This document shows, in pieces, positions 9,791-15,483 of a stretch of DNA of 50,164 nt. Numbering within the stretch: the stretch's first letter is position 1; each line of letters begins with the position of its first letter. Below the pieces are notes generated by a model. The model saw only the letters and a list, made by a program, of their open reading frames with translations. It ran no database searches and was not told the DNA's origin. The stretch covers positions 1 through 50,164 of IMG/VR virus record IMGVR_UViG_3300021197_000796. The stretch is one strand, 5' to 3'. Source of the DNA: a virus. The position numbers and the translations under genes are program-made.

Positions 9791-9879
9791 AAGGCCATGT
9801 AACTTGTCAGGCTAGGGCTATAGCCAAAGTGCCCCGTATAGCATCACAAATAGGCTTATAGCGGCTATGCTATCGCGGA

Positions 9880-10116
9880 TCATACTAATTCAACCCGCCA
9901 GTAACCCCGACGTTGCATGCCCTTAAACGTACTATAATCTTTCCCTTTGATAGCTGTATCAATCTTGCGGCGCATATCCATAGATTGACCAAACGAAACA
10001 CCTTGCCAATCCCACGTTTTAGACCAGCGCTGATTGACTATCACTTGCGCAATGGCCTCTTTTTCACATGTGATTGATTGATTCTTATCCATCGGCTTTA
10101 CGTTAATGTGACTCAT
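9880..10116 (-). CDS. Unknown small protein
   Basis: 78 aa, last gene of the small leftward cassette. It starts after GGAG located inside the previous gene, whose stop it overlaps. It has a central W-rich stretch (NQRWSKTWDWQGVSFGQ) and a basic C-terminus (GMQRRGYWRVELV). No membrane segment. The compact basic and aromatic make-up could suit nucleic acid or protein binding, but I do not recognise it. Confidence 0.6.
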   Translation of the reverse strand: MSHINVKPMDKNQSITCEKEAIAQVIVNQRWSKTWDWQGVSFGQSMDMRRKIDTAIKGKDYSTFKGMQRRGYWRVELV

Positions 10117-10117
10117 A

Positions 10118-10285
10118 TCAAGACTCCTTCATCATACGGCAATATGACTCATGGCATTCACAGCCTAGTCGGATAAGTGTTGAGGCTTGCTTAAGTGTTA
10201 GCCCATTGTGATCCGCATAGGCTCGCATAGTCAGATAATTGTTGACATATTCCAGATAGGCTTCGCGTAGTTTATCGAATTGCAT
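10118..10285 (-). CDS. Unknown 55-aa protein with possible HTH
   Basis: 55 aa from the ATG at 10285, preceded by AAGGA. A second ATG at 10290 is in another frame and stops early. The stretch MRAYADHNGLTLKQASTLI resembles a helix-turn-helix, and the C-terminus has three cysteines (GCECHESYC). It is followed by an overlapping gene start. The tight gene packing and clean ribosome sites support a real gene. Function unknown. Confidence 0.55.
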   Translation of the reverse strand: MQFDKLREAYLEYVNNYLTMRAYADHNGLTLKQASTLIRLGCECHESYCRMMKES

Positions 10286-10326
10286 TGCATTAATCCTTAT
10301 TTAAACCGAAGTTTTCTGATTCCCTT

Positions 10327-10584
10327 TTATCCGTAAGGGCAATATTCCATTTTAGGGCCAGCGGGTTCTAGTCGAGTAACCGCGATACCGTCCAAACCTT
10401 TGGATACTTTGCGCTTAGGGTTAGCGCAAATGTTTACGCAAGCGTGCAATCTGGCCTCTCGTTCAAGCGTGGTGGACTCGTTCCAGAGTCTACCCCTTGT
10501 TACCCCGTTGACGTAAACCTTTTTACCGCTTGGGGTGTAGTATTCTGCGGAGAAGTAAAACAGTTGTGTTTGCCTTTTAATCAT
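10327..10584 (-). CDS. Unknown small protein
   Basis: 85 aa, starting 2 bp after the previous gene ends. It begins with a beta-like segment (QLFYFSAEYYTPSGKKVYVNG) and continues with an Arg/Glu helix holding two Cys (HACVNICANPKRK). No signal peptide or membrane segment. It is part of the six-gene leftward cassette of small proteins. I do not recognise the family. Confidence 0.6.
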   Translation of the reverse strand: MIKRQTQLFYFSAEYYTPSGKKVYVNGVTRGRLWNESTTLEREARLHACVNICANPKRKVSKGLDGIAVTRLEPAGPKMEYCPYG

Positions 10585-10585
10585 A

Positions 10586-10882
10586 TCAAGACTCCATCTT
10601 GCGTTTCATCTGCTCGCCTGCGTCAATCCAAGCGTTGATAACGTCGTATGTTTCCCTAGCGGTTCCACGTGGTGACAAGTCGCGCTCACCTGTACCACCA
10701 CTAAAACAAACCATTTGGGACAAGCGGTGCCCGCCATAGGCCGAGTTAAGGACGAACGTGCCGTGATTGCCTTTGACATTGCCTTGCGAGTCGCGTGTGT
10801 AAGGTTCAAGGTCATATCCGAAAACATCGTTCAGAATATCCAAGCGCTTTTGCAGAATTGCCATAGTTATACGTTGTGTCAT
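10586..10882 (-). CDS. Conserved phage-type hypothetical protein
   Basis: 98 aa. It has the layout of a small family I recall from varied phages: an N-terminal helix LQKRLDILNDVFG, then LEPYTRD, a short GNxGxFxLxxAYGG motif (NHGTFVLNSAYGG), and a C-terminal helix ARETYDVINAWIDAG. The function of that family is unknown to me. It is the largest gene of the leftward cassette and overlaps nothing. The start at 10882 has only a moderate ribosome site. Confidence 0.6.
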   Translation of the reverse strand: MTQRITMAILQKRLDILNDVFGYDLEPYTRDSQGNVKGNHGTFVLNSAYGGHRLSQMVCFSGGTGERDLSPRGTARETYDVINAWIDAGEQMKRKMES

Positions 10883-10904
10883 GATGTAGATTCCTTTGAT
10901 TAGA

Positions 10905-11075
10905 TTAAATAGATTGCGTGTTGACGATAGCTAGCTGAAAAAACTCGCCTTTGCGTGTTGCCAGTTCTAACGCCTTTTCAGCTTGCGCGCGGCTCATTAA
11001 GGGCAAGCCATCAATCGGCATGAATTGCTCTTTGATATTGTTGCGGGCTGCTAGGGTATAAGTTGCGTTAGACAT
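10905..11075 (-). CDS. Unknown 56-aa protein
   Basis: 56 aa from the ATG at 11075. This start is chosen because it overlaps the stop of the gene before it (TAATG) with AAGGAGAC upstream. A longer in-frame reading to 11195 would overlap that gene completely. The helix SRAQAEKALELATRKGEFFQLAIV is amphipathic. Second gene of the leftward cassette. Function unknown. Confidence 0.6.
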   Translation of the reverse strand: MSNATYTLAARNNIKEQFMPIDGLPLMSRAQAEKALELATRKGEFFQLAIVNTQSI

Positions 11076-11245
11076 TATTTCGTCTCCTTGTTTGTTAGGT
11101 ACGTTCCGCCATCCGCATTGCTTTTCATAACAAAGCGCGCGGGCATTTTCTTGCGACCCTTTTGGATAAGGCGGAAGCGGTGCTGTTGGTCCCATAGGCC
11201 CATAATATAGTCCGTTAGGTCTTGTTCGATGTTGCGTGCTTGCAT
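11075..11245 (-). CDS. Unknown 56-aa basic protein, first gene of the leftward cassette
   Basis: 56 aa, ATG at 11245 preceded by AGGAAATTATAAC. It begins MQARNIEQDLTDYIMGLWDQ and has a basic middle (RFRLIQKGRKK). It opens the leftward set of six small genes facing away from the rightward early genes. Its TAA overlaps the next ATG. It may be an early host-takeover protein, judged only from position and size. Confidence 0.6.
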   Translation of the reverse strand: MQARNIEQDLTDYIMGLWDQQHRFRLIQKGRKKMPARFVMKSNADGGTYLTNKETK

Positions 11246-11540
11246 GTTATAATTTCCTAATTGATTGACTCGCGTTATTGCAAGCCAATGAAAAGGGAAA
11301 GTATTAATCCGGCCCCGTGAATCAACCGTGGGCGCTAGACAGGCCCGTCAGACCCGTTCCCCCGTTCCCTATATGGGCGGCGGCATAAGGGAACACTAGC
11401 GGCAAGATTCGGGGGCCGCAAGCCCTAAAATGGTAAAATGTGAAAAACACGAAAAAAGATTCTAGGGGGCGAGTCCGGGACTCTTTCCGATTAGGCATAA
11501 GAAGGATATAGAATCGCGGGCGCGCGTTATCTCAGAACGC

Positions 11541-11639
11541 CATGAGTCGTCAATAGTTATTCGGTGACGCAACGTTAACTAGATGCCCTATTGACAAAAC
11601 ATGATTCGCCCTGCTATGTTAGAGGTTCTGCGACTCATG
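11541..11639. repeat. 9-bp inverted repeat flanking P1
   Basis: CATGAGTCG at 11541-11549 and CGACTCATG at 11631-11639 are exact reverse complements. One abuts the possible leftward -35 and the other lies just downstream of the P1 -10. This layout suits operators for divergent promoters, but no repressor gene is identified. Confidence 0.4.
11591..11620 (+). promoter_or_regulatory. Promoter P1 (sigma-70 type)
   Basis: TTGACA at 11591-11596, an 18-bp spacer, and TATGTT at 11615-11620. The spacer contains GATTCG, the reverse complement of the CGAATC found in P2-P6. It probably starts rightward early transcription using the host polymerase. Confidence 0.55.
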
Positions 11640-11776
11640 TGAAATACGAATCGTTGGCGTGCAATAATAAACAGGTGAATCTGATATGGCAACCCGTTGT
11701 AACATACATCACAAAACTGTTACCTATTGTAACAATCTGAAACAAACAGCGAGTCAGGCACAGGAATCACCCGACA

Positions 11777-11864
11777 CCCCACCGAGGGAATTAGAGACCC
11801 CCACAGGGGAATTAGAGACCCCACCGAGGGAATTAGAGCTGCACCCCCACAGGGGAATTAGAGA
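11777..11864. repeat. Four 21-bp repeats of two alternating types
   Basis: Units lie at 11777-11797, 11798-11818, 11819-11839 and 11844-11864. All share GGGGAATTAGAG or GAGGGAATTAGAG. The type alternates between CCCCACCGAGGG and CCCCCACAGGGG starts, and the second type forms a small CCCC/GGGG hairpin. The fourth copy is shifted by 4 bp. Iteron-like; could be a binding array, origin or recombination-prone tract. Confidence 0.7.
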
Positions 11865-11908
11865 TTGTTTGTAGTATAACCTGTTGATAACAAAATAAAA
11901 TAAAACTG

Positions 11909-11937
11909 TTGACATCTAACCCGAATCACGTCATAAG
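11909..11937 (+). promoter_or_regulatory. Promoter P2 with CGAATC spacer
   Basis: TTGACA at 11909-11914 with a weak -10 (CATAAG, 11932-11937) 17 bp on. The spacer has CCGAATCACG. It lies about 50 bp upstream of the first small rightward gene. Confidence 0.45.
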
Positions 11938-11960
11938 TAATTCATACAAGGAGACAACAC

Positions 11961-12050
11961 TTGACAGACCAAGATGACCCATGCGATGACTGGTCAGACT
12001 ATAAGATCCCAGAGACCGACGACACAAGTAAGGAGAAACCAGATGACTAA
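11961..12050 (+). CDS. Possible 29-aa acidic peptide (TTG start)
   Basis: A TTG at 11961 follows AAGGAGACAACAC and opens a 29-codon frame rich in D (DQDDPCDDWSDY), ending TAA at 12048-12050 over the start of the next gene. The ribosome site and overlap favour a real small gene. The TTG start and short length keep confidence low. Confidence 0.35.
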   Translation: MTDQDDPCDDWSDYKIPETDDTSKEKPDD

Positions 12051-12201
12051 GAAAACATGCGACTCCTTTCTCTGCACCAACAAGTGCCCTAAGAAGTACA
12101 GATACTGCTATGACTGCGCAAAGAGAAAAGGTTTGATTGGCGGGGGTAATAACTGGGGTCTTGTTGTCCTCGTGATAATCCTTTTGCTTTGGTTCCTTTA
12201 G
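12043..12201 (+). CDS. Small Cys-rich membrane protein
   Basis: 52 aa from the ATG at 12043, preceded by AAGGAG. The N-terminal half has six cysteines (CDSFLCTNKCPKKYRYCYDC), suggesting a zinc knuckle or disulphide cluster. A GGGNN linker follows, then a strong transmembrane segment to the end (WGLVVLVIILLLWFL). It is probably inserted in the inner membrane as a single-pass protein. An early phage gene of this kind may act on host envelope proteins, but this is a guess. No family recognised. Confidence 0.65.
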   Translation: MTKKTCDSFLCTNKCPKKYRYCYDCAKRKGLIGGGNNWGLVVLVIILLLWFL

Positions 12202-12204
12202 CTC

Positions 12205-12234
12205 TTGACAACCCTGAACGAATCATGCTATAAT
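12205..12234 (+). promoter_or_regulatory. Promoter P3, consensus boxes with CGAATC spacer
   Basis: TTGACA at 12205-12210 and a perfect TATAAT at 12229-12234, spacer 18. The spacer includes ACGAATCA. It is 57 bp upstream of the next start codon. Confidence 0.75.
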
Positions 12235-12261
12235 GAACGCACACTAACAAGGAGAACACTA

Positions 12262-12501
12262 ATGACTAAAACAGCAACATACTACACCGAAGACGACCTC
12301 ATCTGTGTCACCTTTGAATCAGAAGGTCGCATGAACGACTACGGTGTGTCTCGCAGCCCTGTGTGGTGGGAGCCTACAGATATCACAGTGCATACACTAG
12401 AGATCGCTGGTGAAGAGGAAAACTTCAGTGAGTTGTCTGCTACGGTACAAAAAGCTATCCTTTCTCTCGCTGACGGGTTAAACAACGACGATTGGGAATA
12501 A
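12262..12501 (+). CDS. Unknown acidic early protein
   Basis: 79 aa. The ATG at 12262 is chosen because AAGGAG lies 8 bp upstream. An earlier in-frame start at 12205 would lie in the promoter. It is strongly acidic, with an N-terminal beta-like half (TYYTEDDLICVTFE) and a C-terminal helix ending DGLNNDDWE. It has its own promoter (P3). Acidic small early proteins of phages are often inhibitors or DNA mimics, but nothing here proves that. Confidence 0.65.
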   Translation: MTKTATYYTEDDLICVTFESEGRMNDYGVSRSPVWWEPTDITVHTLEIAGEEENFSELSATVQKAILSLADGLNNDDWE

Positions 12502-12504
12502 CAC

Positions 12505-12533
12505 TTTACAATACCTCACGAATCACCTACACT
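12505..12533 (+). promoter_or_regulatory. Promoter P4 with CGAATC spacer
   Basis: TTTACA at 12505-12510 and TACACT at 12528-12533, spacer 17. The spacer has CACGAATCACC. It is 63 bp upstream of the next start. Confidence 0.5.
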
Positions 12534-12567
12534 TAAGACATACCAACAAAGAACAGGAGAATAACTA

Positions 12568-12924
12568 ATGACTAACCAAGAAGCTTTTGATAAAATGATG
12601 AACCACCTGCGTAGCCTCAAGGGACGTAGTGTTAACAAAGATGGTTTTTGTGTGTACAACGGCCTTAAGTGTCCTGTTGGTGTTCTTATGACTGACGAAG
12701 AACAAGAACAGTTTGGTGATTTCAAGGGTAGTGTAGACCACCTCCTTGAGGAAATGTGGTCAAACGGACACGAATCCATGCTTCATGGTTTGAACTTTGC
12801 GTTATTAAGCTATACGCAAGCTCTTCATGATGATGGCGGGTACTGGGATGCCCGAGGTTTTGCTGCTGAAGAGTCAGCTAAAAAAATCGCTATTCAGTTT
12901 GGACTGACCTACAATAAGCCTTGA
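12568..12924 (+). CDS. Unknown protein, first of a tandem duplicated pair
   Basis: 118 aa, starting after AGGAG. It and the next gene share most residues (MTNQEAFDKMMNHLRSLK; VYNG.KCPVG.LMTDEEQE; EESAKK.A..FGLTYT.P). It has a CPVG turn in the middle and is mostly helical. No membrane segment. The duplication includes the promoter, so each copy is a separate promoter-gene unit. The N-terminal helix and conserved V-Y-N-G-x-K-C-P-V-G motif resemble small host-control proteins of T7-like phages only loosely. Function unknown. Confidence 0.75.
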   Translation: MTNQEAFDKMMNHLRSLKGRSVNKDGFCVYNGLKCPVGVLMTDEEQEQFGDFKGSVDHLLEEMWSNGHESMLHGLNFALLSYTQALHDDGGYWDARGFAAEESAKKIAIQFGLTYNKP

Positions 12925-12949
12925 CACTGACTCACGAATCACCTATACT
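12921..12949 (+). promoter_or_regulatory. Promoter P5 with CGAATC spacer
   Basis: TTGACA at 12921-12926, 17-bp spacer with CACGAATCACC, and TATACT at 12944-12949. It overlaps the stop of the gene before and lies 57 bp upstream of the next start. Confidence 0.75.
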
Positions 12950-12977
12950 TAGGACATATCAACAAGGAGAATAACTA

Positions 12978-13334
12978 ATGACCAACCAAGAAGCTTTTGA
13001 TAAAATGATGAACCACCTACGTAGCCTCAAGGTACGTAGTATGAGCGAAGGTGGTTCTTGTGTGTACAACGGTTCTAAGTGTCCGGTTGGCTTTCTTATG
13101 ACTGACGAGGAACAAGAGAAGTGGGGTACATTCGAAGGTGATGTTCACGAACTTCTTGAGGACATGAGCCGCAAAGGTCACAAGTCTTTGCTTCATGATT
13201 TGGACCCCGATTTCTTAGAAAATGTGCAAATTCTTCACGATCAGCGGTGGCGATGGGATGAGAGAGGGTTTGTCGGTGAAGAGTCAGCTAAAAAAACCGC
13301 TGAACATTTCGGACTGACCTACACTAATCCTTGA
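12978..13334 (+). CDS. Unknown protein, second of the duplicated pair
   Basis: 118 aa, the same length as the copy at 12568-12924. It differs mainly in the middle third (residues about 50-95), where it reads GTFEGDVHELLEDMSRKG. The ends are nearly identical. That pattern suggests duplication followed by divergence of the interaction surface while the fold is kept. It is driven by P5. Function unknown. Confidence 0.75.
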   Translation: MTNQEAFDKMMNHLRSLKVRSMSEGGSCVYNGSKCPVGFLMTDEEQEKWGTFEGDVHELLEDMSRKGHKSLLHDLDPDFLENVQILHDQRWRWDERGFVGEESAKKTAEHFGLTYTNP

Positions 13335-13359
13335 CAATACCTCACGAATCGCTGTAGCA
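13331..13359 (+). promoter_or_regulatory. Promoter P6 with CGAATC spacer
   Basis: TTGACA at 13331-13336, then CTCACGAATCGC. The -10 is weak (GTAGCA at 13354-13359). It lies 55 bp upstream of the next start codon. Confidence 0.5.
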
Positions 13360-13385
13360 ACACTTATATTAACAAGGAGACTAAC

Positions 13386-13661
13386 ATGCTTACTAAAGAA
13401 ACAGTACAACAAGCCCTAGACACAATCAAAGGCACGATGTTCACGATTGACTTCCTAACGGTAGCTGGTGAGCCTCGTACGTACAACGGACGCCTTAACA
13501 CTAAGAAAGGTCTCAAGGACAACGAGCGTAGTGCTGTCGTACGTGCTGCATTCGAAGCTAATGGTGTTGTCCCTATTAAACTAACAGACGGAATTAGCTA
13601 CAAAGCCTTTAAGCTAGACCGTGTTGTGGCTATCCGTGGTGCAGGTCAGGAGTGGACATAA
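13386..13661 (+). CDS. Small beta-barrel protein (possibly SH3-like, DUF2693-type)
   Basis: 91 aa, starting after AAGGAG. The pattern MFTIDFLTVAGEPRTYNGRL, then an RSAVVRAAFEA segment, then YKAFKLDRVVAIRG resembles the short SH3-like beta-barrel proteins common in phages (DUF2693-like). These set basic and hydrophobic strands around a small core and are thought to bind nucleic acid, although their role is not settled. The stop TAA overlaps the next ATG. Family assignment is by pattern only. Confidence 0.6.
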   Translation: MLTKETVQQALDTIKGTMFTIDFLTVAGEPRTYNGRLNTKKGLKDNERSAVVRAAFEANGVVPIKLTDGISYKAFKLDRVVAIRGAGQEWT

Positions 13662-13882
13662 TGAACATCACCATACTTAAGAGTAAGGAGATCCAAGACC
13701 CGTTGCCTGACCGTATACATATTCAAAATGCACACCTAGCAGCTACAAAGGAAGATTGGGGTTATACTATTATCAAAGACAGGATTAACGATAAGGTAGG
13801 TGTACATATGACACATCAAGAGTTTTGGACTTATGTGTCGGACTTGGAGAAAGAACGAGTATATAACACGCGATATCAATAG
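13661..13882 (+). CDS. Unknown 73-aa protein
   Basis: 73 aa from the ATG at 13661, whose A is the last base of the previous stop (TAATG). GGAG lies upstream. An ATG 9 bp earlier lacks spacing. Predicted alpha/beta, ending in a charged helix (FWTYVSDLEKERVYNT). Translationally coupled to the SH3-like gene. No family recognised. Confidence 0.6.
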   Translation: MNITILKSKEIQDPLPDRIHIQNAHLAATKEDWGYTIIKDRINDKVGVHMTHQEFWTYVSDLEKERVYNTRYQ

Positions 13883-13902
13883 AAACTAAGAAGGAATAAC
13901 TT

Positions 13903-14301
13903 ATGACACCCCTGATGTGCATGGCAGTAGCGGTATTCTTTGAAGCCAGAGGAGAACCTATGGTCGGCAAGGAGGCAGTAGCTAACGTAATCATCAACCG
14001 AGTGGAAGACAAACGTTACCCTAACTCAGTTTGTGCAGTGGTGAACGAACATAAAGCCTTCAGCTACACTCACGATGGCCTCTCAGACGACCCTACGCGC
14101 CACACAGGGCATCAGGACAAGATTGCATGGGTAGAGTCTCAAGAGGTAGCTAAGGACGCTCTTAGTGGTGATCTGTTAGGTATCACCAGTACGCACTACC
14201 ACACAACAAATGTCTTGCCTTTCTGGGCTAAGCACTATAGTTTTGACGCAAGGATCGGGGAGAATCACCTGTTCTACACTAACGAAACACCTTATAAATA
14301 G
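13903..14301 (+). CDS. Cell wall hydrolase, SleB/CwlJ (Hydrolase_2) family
   Basis: 132 aa. The family signature is clear: MAVAVFFEARGEPMVGKEAVANVIINRV, with the catalytic Glu in FEARGE, then YPNSVCAVVNEHKAFSYT and a late THYHT motif. The family cleaves the glycan backbone of peptidoglycan as a transglycosylase or amidase-like hydrolase. There is no clear signal peptide. It lies in the early region, far from the lysis cassette at 32.7-33.7 kb. So it may help late lysis, alter the wall during infection, or be a remnant of an older lysis module. Confidence 0.85.
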   Translation: MTPLMCMAVAVFFEARGEPMVGKEAVANVIINRVEDKRYPNSVCAVVNEHKAFSYTHDGLSDDPTRHTGHQDKIAWVESQEVAKDALSGDLLGITSTHYHTTNVLPFWAKHYSFDARIGENHLFYTNETPYK

Positions 14302-14310
14302 GATACACAC

Positions 14311-14472
14311 ATGACATTCGAACTAGAGCAACAACTCCGAGAACTAGGCATCATGCCAGCAGATACATTCACAGAACTAGCAGCGCCCGTACAGGACTAC
14401 CGTGAGAAGTTCTTAGCTAAAGGTTACTACAACGATCCACGCGACCCCTTGACTGGTGAAGTACCTTTCTAA
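14311..14472 (+). CDS. Unknown 53-aa protein
   Basis: 53 aa, starting 10 bp after the hydrolase ends, with AGGATACACAC upstream. Helical N-terminal half (FELEQQLRELG), acidic, ending GEVPF. It shares the operon of the hydrolase. Function unknown. Confidence 0.5.
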   Translation: MTFELEQQLRELGIMPADTFTELAAPVQDYREKFLAKGYYNDPRDPLTGEVPF

Positions 14473-14498
14473 TAACATAAGAAACTGGAGAATAACAC

Positions 14499-14735
14499 AT
14501 GAATATCTACTATATGGGTGAGAATATCACAAAGAGCCGTTTCCCTATCAAGGTCTGGAACGAGCAAGTCAAACGTGACGTAGGGGCTACGAAATGTCCA
14601 GCAGAGGAATACCAACCTCACTCAGAGCGTTGGGGTGAGCCAGAGCCTGATGGTGTAGGTCCAGATGCAGGGTTGCGTTGGGTGAACAACACAGACGACA
14701 CACGAGTAGACACATTCCCAAAGGAAGACAAATAA
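14499..14735 (+). CDS. Unknown 78-aa protein
   Basis: 78 aa, after ACTGGAG. It is rich in P, E, D and W (GEPEPDGVGPDAGLRW) and probably has little fixed structure beyond the first 30 residues. It ends one base before the sigma-like gene, so it is probably co-transcribed with it. No family recognised. Confidence 0.55.
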   Translation: MNIYYMGENITKSRFPIKVWNEQVKRDVGATKCPAEEYQPHSERWGEPEPDGVGPDAGLRWVNNTDDTRVDTFPKEDK

Positions 14736-14736
14736 C

Positions 14737-15324
14737 ATGACACCTGAGTTCATCACTACACTATCCAAGAAGAGTGCCTTTAAGTATCGCAACTCAAGCC
14801 ACCACGACGATTTGGTATCCGAAGGGATCATGGCTGCATACGAGGAGCTAACAGAGAACCCTGAGACGACAGAGCAGCGTATGTATCAGGTTATCAACTG
14901 GGCGCAGTGGAAGTTTCTTAATGTAGATCGACTGCCTGTCACGATCCCTTTTCAGCTTGTAAGGGTAGCCAAAGGTTTCGGTGATCCTGATGACAAGCAG
15001 GGTTTCTCAGATGAAACTATTGCTTGGGCAAAGGTTATTTTATCTCAAGGTCAGATGAAATCTGAACACCACGATGTAGATCAAGAGTCAGATCAAGCCC
15101 AAGAGTATTCTGATGCAGACCTTTTGGACAGCATCTGGGAATCTGCTAAAGAGTGTCTTACAGAAGAGGATTACGGTTTGTTTCACTCTCACTTTGAAGT
15201 GGGACTAGATCAAAAGTCTTTAGGGGGTATGCTTGAGGTATCGCAACAGTCTGTCAGTCTCCGACTACTTAAAATAAACGAAAAGGTCCGAAAGCACGTT
15301 GTGAACAAAAAATGGGAGTTGTAA
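14737..15324 (+). CDS. Sigma-70-like RNA polymerase sigma factor
   Basis: 195 aa. The N-terminal half resembles sigma region 2: HHDDLVSEGIMAAYEELTE, then YQVINWAQWKFLNVDRLPV. Next comes TIPFQLVRVAK, like region 3. The C-terminal 50 residues end in a region 4-type helix-turn-helix (LGGMLEVSQQSVSLRLLKINEKVRK). I infer it directs host RNA polymerase to phage middle or late promoters. It lies immediately upstream of one copy of the 65-bp control element (15335-15399); the second copy lies before terS. It is short for a housekeeping factor and closer to ECF-size or phage sigma factors. Confidence 0.75.
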   Translation: MTPEFITTLSKKSAFKYRNSSHHDDLVSEGIMAAYEELTENPETTEQRMYQVINWAQWKFLNVDRLPVTIPFQLVRVAKGFGDPDDKQGFSDETIAWAKVILSQGQMKSEHHDVDQESDQAQEYSDADLLDSIWESAKECLTEEDYGLFHSHFEVGLDQKSLGGMLEVSQQSVSLRLLKINEKVRKHVVNKKWEL

Positions 15325-15483
15325 CATTACGTGACTTGTGGAATCTGGAACCCATAACTACATATAGGTAAGAGACACTTAAGGTATACATAAGAATCAA
15401 CACAAGTTCTTTTAGTACATAATCATCATGGTTATAAATACTAAAGAATAACATAAGTAATACATAAGAAAGGAAGGAAGAGG
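15325..15483 (+). promoter_or_regulatory. Control region upstream of the ParB/replication operon
   Basis: AT-rich 159-bp gap. Positions 15335-15399 hold the 65-bp element shared (57/65) with 9157-9221. It is followed by TACATAAT (15416-15423) and TTATAAAT (15432-15439), possible -10 boxes, and by two ACATAAG repeats before the ribosome site AAGGAAGGAAGAGG. I infer this is the middle promoter for replication genes. Confidence 0.6.

Larger units (their letters stand above)
8784..9879. other. 1.1-kb non-coding region: late leader, AT-rich stretch and motif cluster
   Basis: I find no gene with a credible ribosome site here. From left to right it holds: a perfect palindrome GTTACT-c-AGTAAC (8825-8837); the 30-bp inverted element (8863-8892); a hairpin ACCCCTAA/TTAGGGGT (9002-9027); an AT-rich stretch with the direct repeat CTTAAGTATA (9075-9084, 9086-9095); the 65-bp control element (9157-9221); and eight CCAATG motifs (9519-9790). 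An AT-rich stretch beside iteron-like repeats and directly upstream of terS makes this a candidate replication origin, packaging site, or both (inference). Confidence 0.6.
11246..11960. other. Divergent control region between the leftward cassette and rightward early genes
   Basis: About 0.7 kb without a firm gene. The left part (11300-11530) is GC-rich with an A-rich tract near 11445. It contains a 9-bp inverted repeat CATGAGTCG/CGACTCATG (11541-11549, 11631-11639) flanking promoter P1, a possible leftward promoter (TTGACG complementary to 11548-11553, weak -10 near 11526), 21-bp tandem repeats (11777-11864) and promoter P2. An open frame at 11686-11874 crosses the repeats, but one repeat lies out of frame with the others, so I do not call a gene. 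Confidence 0.55.

Noticed and set aside
11686-11874. 62-codon frame with PPRELE/PTGELE repeats
   Set aside because: Repeats look DNA-level: the fourth unit is out of frame with the others and the ribosome site is weak.
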